Assembly: GCA_036495225.1 (NCBI GenBank)
Contig: DASXNG010000130.1
Span: 1 to 9,169, forward strand
Length of the DNA stretch: 9,169 bases
Reading direction: 5' to 3'
Source: Galbitalea sp036495225
GTDB lineage: Bacteria > Actinomycetota > Actinomycetes > Actinomycetales > Microbacteriaceae
This document shows positions 3,966-9,169 of the stretch, in pieces. Under the pieces are notes generated by a model, which saw only the letters and a program-made list of their open reading frames with translations, had not been told where the DNA came from and searched no databases. The position numbers and the translations under genes were made by a program. Positions within the stretch are counted from its first letter, which is position 1. Each line of letters starts with the position of its first letter.

Positions 3966-4631
3966 GGACAGGGGCGCGACCGGCCGGATGTCGCGAGCCT
4001 CGAGAGCTTCCGCGATCCGCGTCGCTACTTCCTCGACTTCGCCAAGGGCATCCACTTCGACGACAAGTCCGCGATCCTTGTACACCGCGATGAGAGGTGT
4101 CGTCTCGCGCGCGTACAACTCCTGGCGATGGCGAATCGTGTCCTCGGTGTCATCCGATCGACCCTCTTCGTGCGCGCGCTTCAGGAGGCGGCTGACGACC
4201 TCGTTTGGATCGACGACGAGCTGGATGACAGCATCCAGCGCGGTGCCTTCGGATGCGAGCATCCGGTCGAGGAATTCGAGTTGGTCGAGCGTGCGCGGGT
4301 AACCGTCAAGCAGAAAGCCGGAACGGCAGTCCTCTTCCTTCAGGCGACTCGCGACCAGTTCGTTCGTCAACGAATCCGGTACATAGTCTCCGGCTTCGAT
4401 GATCGCAGAGACCTGCTTGCCGAGCTCCGTCTGGTTCTTGATGTTGGCGCGGAAAATGTCGCCCGTCGCAATCGCGGGGATCCCGAAGCGTTCCGTGAGA
4501 CGTGCTGACTGCGTTCCCTTACCGGCCCCGGGGGGTCCCACGATCAACAAACGAGTGCCGCCGTGCCGAAGGCGAGATCCTTCGGGCCCGCCGTGAGGGT
4601 CGGGCTTGCCGTGAGGGTCTCGAACGGTCAA
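3963..4631 (-). CDS. adk: Adenylate kinase (short-LID type) with N-terminal extension
   Basis: Adenylate kinase interconverts ATP plus AMP and two ADP in the cytoplasm. The P-loop GPPGAGKGT is at residues 32-40, the AMP-site TGDIFR at 56-61 and LLDGYPRT at 107-114. RLLKRAHEEGRSDDTEDTIRHR (about 148-169) is the short LID seen in actinobacterial enzymes, without the long zinc-finger lid. The kinase normally starts 5-7 residues before the P-loop. Here the frame runs 25 residues further to a TTG at 4631, whose codon overlaps the secY stop as TTGA, consistent with translational coupling. The extension DPHGKPDPHGGPEG arises from an 18-bp tandem repeat. A second TTG at residue 28 would give a near-minimal N-terminus but has no visible Shine-Dalgarno, so the start is uncertain. 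The identity is secure. Confidence 0.96.
   Translation of the reverse strand: MTVRDPHGKPDPHGGPEGSRLRHGGTRLLIVGPPGAGKGTQSARLTERFGIPAIATGDIFRANIKNQTELGKQVSAIIEAGDYVPDSLTNELVASRLKEEDCRSGFLLDGYPRTLDQLEFLDRMLASEGTALDAVIQLVVDPNEVVSRLLKRAHEEGRSDDTEDTIRHRQELYARETTPLIAVYKDRGLVVEVDALGEVEEVATRIAEALEARDIRPVAPLS
4584..4619 (-). repeat. 18-bp tandem duplication in the adk 5' region
   Basis: Bases 4584-4601 and 4602-4619 are adjacent 18-bp copies, 16 of 18 identical. Read in the adk frame they encode DPHGKP and DPHGGP. They lie between the secY stop and the conserved kinase core, within the disputed N-terminal extension. Confidence 0.8.
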
Positions 4632-5974
4632 CGGAGAAGGCCCTCGTAGTGACGTTGCTGCAGCTGCGAGTCAATCTGCTTGACGGTCTCGAGTCCGACA
4701 CCAACGATGATCAGGATGCTCGTGCCACCGAACGGGAAGTTCTGACTCGCCCCGACCAGCCCGAGAGCTATCAGGGGCACTAGTGCGATAACGCCGAGGT
4801 AGAGCGAACCGGGAAGTGTGATGCGCGTCAGCACGTAGTCGAGGTATTCGGCGGTGGGACGACCGGCACGGATGCCTGGAATGAAGCCGCCGTACTTCTT
4901 CATGTTGTCTGCGACCTCTTCCGGGTTGAAGGTGATCGCAACGTAGAAGTAGGTGAAGCCGACGATGAGCAGGAAGTACAGCAGCATGTAAAGCCAGCTG
5001 TCGCCCTTGGTCAGGTTGTCAGTGATCCACGAAACCCACGGGGCAGGGATGGCGGCCTTACCGGTCGCCCCAGCCTTCGGCTGGTTGAACTGCGCAATGA
5101 GGGCTGGCAGGTAGAGCAACGACGACGCAAAGATGACTGGCACGACGCCGGCCATGTTGACCTTTATCGGGATGTACGTGTTGTTGCCGCCGTAAGTTCG
5201 ACGGCCCACCATTCGTTTGGCGTATTGGACGGGGATGCGCCGCTGCGACTGTTCGACAAAGACCACGCCGAACATGATCACGATTCCGACCGCGACCGTG
5301 AGAGCGAAGACCGGGAAGCCCTTCGAGGCCCAGATGGCCTGAAGCGCACCCGGGAACCGAGCGGCGATCGAGGTGAAGATAAGGAGCGACATACCGTTGC
5401 CGATGCCGCGCTCGGTGACGAGCTCACCCATCCACATGATGATGCCGGTGCCGGCCGTCATGGTGATGACCATGAGCAGGATGCCGTACCAGGTCTGGCC
5501 CTGATCGGTGATGAGCTGCGAACACGCAGGCGTGCTGCTGCTCGTACCGAAGAGTGCGCCGCTGCGAGCAACCGTGATGAGGGTGGTCGACTGCAGAACG
5601 CCGAGGCCGATGGTGAGGTAACGCGTGTACTGCGTCAGCTTGGACTGGCCAGCCTGGCCCTCTTTGTACAGAGTGTCGAAGTGTGGGATGACCACGCGCA
5701 GAAGCTGCACGATGATCGACGCCGTGATGTACGGCATGATGCCGAGCGCGAAGATGGAGAGCTGCAGCAGGGCGCCGCCGCTGAAGAGGTTGACGAGCTC
5801 GTACAGCCCGGTCGTGTTCGAGTTTGCAGCGAGGCAGGTCTGAACGTTCGCGAAGTCGACGAACGGTGCAGGGATGAACGATCCCAGTCGGAACAGCGCC
5901 ACGATCAGAAGCGTGAACGCGATTTTCCTTCGAAGGTCAGGCGTGCGGAAGATCCGCGCAACAGCTCTGAACAC
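4628..5974 (-). CDS. secY: Preprotein translocase channel subunit SecY
   Basis: SecY is the pore of the SecYEG channel that exports unfolded proteins across, or inserts them into, the cytoplasmic membrane. The 448-residue product has the family length and ten hydrophobic segments, at about 18-36, 68-92, 118-137, 162-182, 192-205, 222-241, 272-295, 328-348, 385-405 and 415-428. Typical motifs are RTPDLRRKIAFTLLIVALFR at the N-terminus, GIMPYITASIIVQLL in the second segment, the cytoplasmic loop VGRRTYGGNNTYIPIKVNMAG (about 256-276), NPEEVADNMKKYGGFIPGIR (350-369) and the end GGTSILIIVGVGLETVKQID then a basic tail. Start is GTG (5972-5974) behind a strong AGGAGG. It follows rplO by 151 bp and overlaps adk by 4 nt. 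Confidence 0.98.
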   Translation of the reverse strand: MFRAVARIFRTPDLRRKIAFTLLIVALFRLGSFIPAPFVDFANVQTCLAANSNTTGLYELVNLFSGGALLQLSIFALGIMPYITASIIVQLLRVVIPHFDTLYKEGQAGQSKLTQYTRYLTIGLGVLQSTTLITVARSGALFGTSSSTPACSQLITDQGQTWYGILLMVITMTAGTGIIMWMGELVTERGIGNGMSLLIFTSIAARFPGALQAIWASKGFPVFALTVAVGIVIMFGVVFVEQSQRRIPVQYAKRMVGRRTYGGNNTYIPIKVNMAGVVPVIFASSLLYLPALIAQFNQPKAGATGKAAIPAPWVSWITDNLTKGDSWLYMLLYFLLIVGFTYFYVAITFNPEEVADNMKKYGGFIPGIRAGRPTAEYLDYVLTRITLPGSLYLGVIALVPLIALGLVGASQNFPFGGTSILIIVGVGLETVKQIDSQLQQRHYEGLLR

Positions 5975-6006
5975 AAGGCCTCCTGCTATTTCTTTCTCAT
6001 TACAGT

Positions 6007-6107
6007 GAGGTGGGGCCCTTTCTCAGGAACCCCACCTCGCCGCACGTTGTGGTGGTCGCTCGCGCGACCGATTCGGCCAGGTGGCCGTGACTCCGTCGTC
6101 CGGAGTC
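6007..6107 (-). promoter_or_regulatory. Series of hairpins in the rplO-secY gap (secY leader)
   Basis: In transcription order four stems can be drawn. GACTCCG-loop-CGGAGTC (6107-6089) is a perfect 7-bp stem. GGCC-ACCT-GGCC spans 6086-6075. GGTCGC-GCGA-GCGACC spans 6069-6054. GAGGTGGGG with CCCCACCTC (6038-6030 and 6015-6007) is a perfect 9-bp stem, extendable by a wobble and a GC pair, with a 14-nt loop. The last stem is followed by ACTGTAATGAG, not a T-run, so an intrinsic terminator is not supported. The secY Shine-Dalgarno lies about 25 nt beyond it. A role in processing or in setting secY expression relative to the ribosomal genes is inference. Confidence 0.45.
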
Positions 6108-6125
6108 CAACGCTAGCGCGTCGAA

Positions 6126-6878
6126 CTACTTGATGGAGCCGCCTGCCGCGACGATCTTCTGCTCAGCTGAGCCGGAGACCTTGTCGACAGCAACGTTTAG
6201 CTTAACTGCAATGTCACCGTTCCCAAGAACCTTGACCTTCTCGTTGTTGCGCACTGCGCCCTTGGCGACGAGGTCGGCAATTGTGACGTCTCCGCCCTTC
6301 GGGTAAAGCTCTGCGAGCTTCTCGAGGTTGACGACCTGGTACTCAACACGGAACGGGTTCTTGAAGCCGCGAAGCTTCGGAGCACGCATGATCGAGTTCA
6401 GGTTTCCGCCCTCGAGTCCGGTGCGCACCTGGTAGCGAGCCTTGGTGCCCTTGGTTCCGCGACCCGCGGTCTTACCCTTGGATCCTTCACCACGGCCAAC
6501 GCGGGTCTTCGCCTTCTTGGCGCCAGCCGCCGGACGAAGGTGGTGCACCTTCAGCACCTGCGGACGAGCGACGACATCTGCCTTGGGAGCAGCCTTCTTC
6601 GCAGCGGTCGCTGAGCTCGTCGAGCCGGCCTTGGCCGCGGGAGCCTTGTCAGCAGGGGCGGCCTTCGGGGCTGGAGCCTTCTCGGCGGCGGGCTTTGCAG
6701 CGGCAGCCTTCGGAGCAGCCTTGGCGGCGGGCACCTTGTCGGCAGCAGCAGCCTTCGGCGCAGCAGCCTTCTTCTCGGCAGGTGCCTTCTCGGCAGGTGC
6801 CTTTGCAGCGGCGGCCTTCGGCGCAGCAGCCTTAGCGGCTGCCGGCTTCTTGGCGGCTGGAGTTGTTTCGTCGGCCAT
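6126..6878 (-). CDS. rplO: 50S ribosomal protein L15 with long Ala/Lys/Pro N-terminal extension
   Basis: L15 is a late-assembly large-subunit protein. Residues about 109-250 are a full L15: LKVHHLRPAAGAKKAKTRVG, RGEGSKGKTAGRGTKGTKAR, GLEGGNLNSIMRAPKLRGFK and a C-terminal globular part ending VAAGGSIK. The family is normally about 145-150 residues; this protein has 250. The first 108 residues are almost only Ala, Lys, Pro and Glu in repeats such as PAEKAPAEK and PKAAAAK, resembling histone-H1-like tails. The start is ATG 6876-6878, supported by GAGGAG about 8 nt upstream and by the 1-nt overlap with the rpmD stop (TAATG). An internal start nearer the core is not needed. The extension looks real and in frame. 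Confidence 0.96.
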   Translation of the reverse strand: MADETTPAAKKPAAAKAAAPKAAAAKAPAEKAPAEKKAAAPKAAAADKVPAAKAAPKAAAAKPAAEKAPAPKAAPADKAPAAKAGSTSSATAAKKAAPKADVVARPQVLKVHHLRPAAGAKKAKTRVGRGEGSKGKTAGRGTKGTKARYQVRTGLEGGNLNSIMRAPKLRGFKNPFRVEYQVVNLEKLAELYPKGGDVTIADLVAKGAVRNNEKVKVLGNGDIAVKLNVAVDKVSGSAEQKIVAAGGSIK

Positions 6879-7063
6879 TAGTCAATCTCCTCGACTTTGA
6901 CGAGGTGGGCGACCGTGCGCACGTAGCCACGGTTCTGCTTGTTGTCCTCGCGAACAGTCACGTCGCCGATGCGGTGAAGCCCGAGGCTCCGCAGCGTGTC
7001 GCGCATGTTCTGCTTCTCACTGATTTTGGACTTGATCTGGGTCACCTTCAGGCGCGCAGCCAT
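6878..7063 (-). CDS. rpmD: 50S ribosomal protein L30
   Basis: The small 61-residue product begins MAARLKVTQIKSKISEKQNM and continues DTLRSLGLHRIGDVTVRED, then NRGYVRTVAHLVKVEEID. This is the single ferredoxin-like domain of bacterial L30, which binds 23S rRNA on the large subunit. Length is normal for the short bacterial form. ATG at 7061-7063 overlaps the rpsE stop by one base (TGATG), and AGGTG lies about 5 nt upstream. It is also joined to rplO by a 1-nt overlap, so rpsE-rpmD-rplO are likely translationally coupled. rpmD is missing in some bacteria but is intact here. Confidence 0.97.
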   Translation of the reverse strand: MAARLKVTQIKSKISEKQNMRDTLRSLGLHRIGDVTVREDNKQNRGYVRTVAHLVKVEEID

Positions 7064-7791
7064 CAGACACCTGCCTTTGCTGTTGCCAGCGCCGCCGCGT
7101 CAGCCTCAGCGCGCACCAGGCGAGCGGGGGCGACATCCTCGAAGGGGCGTCCACGGCGTGCTGCCACGGCGCGGGGCTCTTCGAGCTGCTTGAGAGCAGC
7201 AACGGTCGCGTGAACGATGTTGATCGTGTTCGACGAGCCGAGCGACTTGCTCAGGACGTCGTGGATGCCGGCGCACTCGAGTACGGCGCGAACAGGACCA
7301 CCGGCGATAACACCGGTACCTGCAGCAGCCGGACGCAGCAGGACAACGCCTGCAGCGGCCTCGCCCTGGACGGGGTGCGGGATGGTGGCTCCGACGCGAG
7401 GAACACGGAAGAAGTTCTTCTTCGCCTCTTCGACGCCCTTGGAGATTGCGGTCGGAACCTCGCGTGCCTTGCCGTAGCCGACACCGACGAGTCCGTTACC
7501 GTCACCGACGATCACGAGAGCGGTGAAGCTGAAGCGACGACCACCCTTGACGACCTTCGATACGCGGTTGATGGTGACAACGCGCTCCAGGAACTGGCTC
7601 TTCTCGGTGTCGCGGGCACCGCGATCGCGGTTCGGGTTGCGCTCGCGGCCGCCACGGCGGGCCTCGCGAGGCTCGTTGGTGACGTCCGTTGCCGGCGCGT
7701 CGACGACTGCCTCTGTGGCGACCGCCTCAGCGGTAACGGCCTCAGGTGCTTCAGCCACGGTTGGCTCCTCGTTGTTAGTTGCGTCGCTCAC
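7063..7791 (-). CDS. rpsE: 30S ribosomal protein S5 with acidic N-terminal extension
   Basis: S5 lies at the mRNA entry side of the small subunit and influences decoding accuracy. Residues about 66-225 carry the family: FLERVVTINRVSKVVKGGRR then FSFTALVIVGDGNGLVGVGY (the N-terminal RNA-binding domain with the loop altered in spectinomycin-resistant mutants, here wild-type-like), followed by the C-terminal domain VIAGGPVRAVLECAGIHDVLSKSLGSSN. The protein is 242 residues against about 165-170 in E. coli. Residues 1-40 are acidic and Ala/Val-rich, 41-61 are Arg-rich, and there is a short Ala-rich C-terminal tail. The start is GTG 7789-7791, which forms a GTGA overlap with the rplR stop. No strong Shine-Dalgarno is seen, so reinitiation after rplR is plausible. 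Confidence 0.97.
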   Translation of the reverse strand: MSDATNNEEPTVAEAPEAVTAEAVATEAVVDAPATDVTNEPREARRGGRERNPNRDRGARDTEKSQFLERVVTINRVSKVVKGGRRFSFTALVIVGDGNGLVGVGYGKAREVPTAISKGVEEAKKNFFRVPRVGATIPHPVQGEAAAGVVLLRPAAAGTGVIAGGPVRAVLECAGIHDVLSKSLGSSNTINIVHATVAALKQLEEPRAVAARRGRPFEDVAPARLVRAEADAAALATAKAGV

Positions 7792-8159
7792 AGGTTCAAT
7801 CCGCCCTCTCGTGCACCTTCGGCGATGGCAGCGACGCGTCCCGCGTACTTGCTGCCGCCTCGGTCGAATACGACGGCTTCGATGCCGGCCTTCTTGGCAC
7901 GCTCGGCGACGAGCTCGCCAACCTTGTGTGCCTTGGCCGTCTTGTCGCCGTCGAACGTGCGGAGGTCAGCCTCGAGCGTCGAAGCCGAAGCCAGGGTGTG
8001 ACCCTTGGCGTCATCGACGACCTGCACGAAGACGTGACGAGCCGAACGCGTGACAACCAGGCGCGGACGCGCCTCGGTGCCGACGACCTTCTTGCGAAGG
8101 CGTGCGTGCCTGCGGCCCTTTGCGGCCGACTTGCTCTTGCCTCTTGTTCCGAGACCCAT
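7788..8159 (-). CDS. rplR: 50S ribosomal protein L18
   Basis: L18 binds 5S rRNA and helps attach it to the central protuberance. The 123 residues fit the family. They have a basic N-terminus (GTRGKSKSAAKGRRHARLRK), the core GTEARPRLVVTRSARHVFVQVVDD, the helix HKVGELVAERAKKAGIEAVV and the end FDRGGSKYAGRVAAIAEGAREGGLNL. ATG at 8157-8159 is two bases after the rplF stop, and AGGTAAG lies just upstream inside the end of rplF. Its stop overlaps the rpsE GTG by four bases. Nothing unusual is seen. Confidence 0.98.
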   Translation of the reverse strand: MGLGTRGKSKSAAKGRRHARLRKKVVGTEARPRLVVTRSARHVFVQVVDDAKGHTLASASTLEADLRTFDGDKTAKAHKVGELVAERAKKAGIEAVVFDRGGSKYAGRVAAIAEGAREGGLNL

Positions 8160-8161
8160 GA

Positions 8162-8698
8162 TTACTTACCTGACTTTCCGGCCTTGCGGCGGACTACTTC
8201 GCCGGTGTAGCGCACACCCTTGCCCTTGTAGGGCTCTGGCTTGCGCAACTTGCGGATGTTTGCGGCGACCTCGCCGACGGCCTGCTTGTCGATACCGCTC
8301 ACGATGACGCGGTTGTTGCCCTCGACGGTGAAGCTGATGCCTGCGGGAGGTGCGACGGTGATGGGGTGCGAGTAGCCGAGCGCGAACGTGATGTTCTGCC
8401 CGTCAGACGCAACGCGATAACCGGTTCCAACGACATCCAGACCCTTGGTGTAACCAGTGGTAACACCGATGATCTGGTTGGCGATGAGCGTGCGGGTCAG
8501 GCCGTGCAGCGAACGCGACTCGCGCTCGTCGTCCGGACGAGTGACCAGCAGCTGGCCATCCTCAAGCTTGACCTCGATCGGGGTCTTCACGGTGAGCGCA
8601 AGCTCGCCCTTCGGACCCTTGACCTTGACAGCTGAGCCGTCAATGGTGACGTCGACACCGGCTGGGATGTCGATCGGGAGTCTTCCAATACGTGACAT
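8162..8698 (-). CDS. rplF: 50S ribosomal protein L6
   Basis: L6 binds 23S rRNA near the sarcin-ricin loop, at the factor-binding site. The 178-residue product has the family length and two tandem L6 domains: MSRIGRLPIDIPAGVDVTID through about residue 81, and TGYTKGLDVVGTGYRVASDG to the end. The second contains the signature PEPYKGKGVRYTGE (about 154-167). It ends in a basic Lys/Gly tail. ATG is at 8696-8698, six bases after the rpsH stop. No clear Shine-Dalgarno is visible, so coupling to rpsH translation is likely. Confidence 0.98.
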   Translation of the reverse strand: MSRIGRLPIDIPAGVDVTIDGSAVKVKGPKGELALTVKTPIEVKLEDGQLLVTRPDDERESRSLHGLTRTLIANQIIGVTTGYTKGLDVVGTGYRVASDGQNITFALGYSHPITVAPPAGISFTVEGNNRVIVSGIDKQAVGEVAANIRKLRKPEPYKGKGVRYTGEVVRRKAGKSGK

Positions 8699-8704
8699 GA
8701 CTGA

Positions 8705-9103
8705 CTACCACACGTAGGCGAGGACTTCCCCACCCACGCCCTTCTTGGTCGCCTGGCGGTCCGTGAGGAGGCCAGAGGAGGTCGACAGGATGGCGACGCC
8801 GAGTCCGCCGAAGACCTTGGGGATCTCGGTTGACTTTGCGTAGACACGAAGACCGGGCTTCGAAACGCGCTTGATGCCCACGATGGAGCGCTCACGGTTC
8901 GGGCCGTACTTCAGGTCGATGGTCAGGGTCTGGCCGACGCGTGCGTCCTCAACCTTCCACCCCGCGATGAAACCCTCGGTCTCGAGGATCTCTGCGATGT
9001 GGGTCTTGAGCTTGCTGTTCGGCAGCGACACTGTCTCGTGGTACGCCGAATTCGCGTTGCGCAGTCTGGTCAGCAGGTCTGCGACCGGATCTGTCATTGT
9101 CAT
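8705..9103 (-). CDS. rpsH: 30S ribosomal protein S8
   Basis: S8 binds the central domain of 16S rRNA early in small-subunit assembly, and in E. coli represses the spc operon. The 132-residue product begins MTMTDPVADLLTRLRNANSA, continues through LPNSKLKTHIAEILETEGFI, and ends with the S8 signature STSSGLLTDRQATKKGVGGE then VLAYVW. Two in-frame ATGs lie two codons apart (9103 and 9097). I favour the first because AGGAAA lies about 10 nt upstream of it. The stop is TAG. The gene is complete. In the standard spc order rplE or rpsN precedes it, but the visible sequence upstream does not confirm either. Confidence 0.98.
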   Translation of the reverse strand: MTMTDPVADLLTRLRNANSAYHETVSLPNSKLKTHIAEILETEGFIAGWKVEDARVGQTLTIDLKYGPNRERSIVGIKRVSKPGLRVYAKSTEIPKVFGGLGVAILSTSSGLLTDRQATKKGVGGEVLAYVW

Positions 9104-9115
9104 GCGATTTGTTTC

Positions 9116-9169
9116 CTAATCTCGTCTGGTTTCGACATCCGCCAGCTCCTCAAGAGCACGATCCGGGTG
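9116..9169 (-). CDS. Possible C-terminal end of an upstream gene (unidentified, very short)
   Basis: On the minus strand a frame is open from the window edge to TAG at 9118-9116, giving HPDRALEELADVETRRD. It would end 12 nt before the rpsH ATG, and the TAG overlaps the likely Shine-Dalgarno AGGAAA. It does not match the ends I expect for L5 (a ...GFPF... end) or S14 (a ...SSW end). A second frame runs to a TGA that overlaps the rpsH ATG. With 17 residues neither can be confirmed; the stretch may be non-coding. Confidence 0.2.
   Translation of the reverse strand, partial: HPDRALEELADVETRRD

Noticed and set aside
6007..6038. Intrinsic terminator before secY
   Set aside because: The stem is strong but is followed on the minus strand by ACTGTAATGAG with no T-run, and a strong secY ribosome binding site follows immediately.
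5225..6133. Plus-strand open frame of 302 codons opposite secY
   Set aside because: It is antisense to a well-conserved secY, rich in Asp/Arg/Glu/His as expected from the complement of GC-rich coding DNA, and has no recognisable domain.
6442..6900. Plus-strand Ala/Gly/Phe-rich frame opposite the rplO extension
   Set aside because: It is simply the complement of the Ala/Lys/Pro repeats; membrane-like composition arises from the repeat, not from a gene.
7210..8001. Plus-strand open frame of 263 codons opposite rpsE and rplR
   Set aside because: It crosses two certain genes and their junction and shows no motif; long antisense frames are normal at this GC content.

Overview
This window comes from a high-GC Gram-positive genome and carries the distal spc operon and the alpha operon of ribosomal protein genes. 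All of these genes lie on the minus strand, so transcription runs from the right edge to the left. Several features suggest an actinobacterium, probably of the family Microbacteriaceae: the high GC content, the frequent GTG starts, the short-LID adenylate kinase, the secY-adk-infA-rpmJ-rpsM-rpsK-rpoA-rplQ order without rpsD, and two families of intergenic palindromes that I recall from that family. The family-level assignment is inference; the gene identities are read directly from the translations.

Layout in transcription order (right to left). A short open frame at the right edge cannot be identified. A tightly packed block follows: rpsH (S8), rplF (L6), rplR (L18), rpsE (S5), rpmD (L30) and rplO (L15). 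Junctions in this block are 6 nt, 2 nt, a 4-nt overlap (GTGA), a 1-nt overlap (TGATG) and a 1-nt overlap (TAATG). After a 151-bp hairpin-rich gap come secY and adk, overlapping by 4 nt (TTGA). A 207-bp gap leads to infA, rpmJ (only 117 bp), rpsM, rpsK, rpoA and rplQ. These genes are separated by larger, structured gaps that hold palindromic repeats and possible leader structures. A clear intrinsic terminator follows rplQ. At the left edge, the last 44 codons of a plus-strand gene, probably an SGNH-type hydrolase or acyltransferase, run convergently toward rplQ.

Functionally the genes supply ribosomal subunit proteins, the initiation factor IF1, the RNA polymerase alpha subunit, the SecY core of the protein-export channel and adenylate kinase. 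This is a conserved core housekeeping region; I see no defence system, mobile element, CRISPR array or biosynthetic cluster. The unusual material is in the details: long low-complexity tails on L15, S5 and L17; an N-terminal extension on adenylate kinase built from an 18-bp tandem duplication; palindromes showing compensatory base changes; a possible pseudoknot leader upstream of rpsM; a hairpin series before secY; and a cluster of GGCGGGAG octamers in the convergent intergenic region. No stretch longer than 300 bases lacks a gene; the largest gaps (138-368, 2111-2317, 3756-3962, 3144-3343) are described below.
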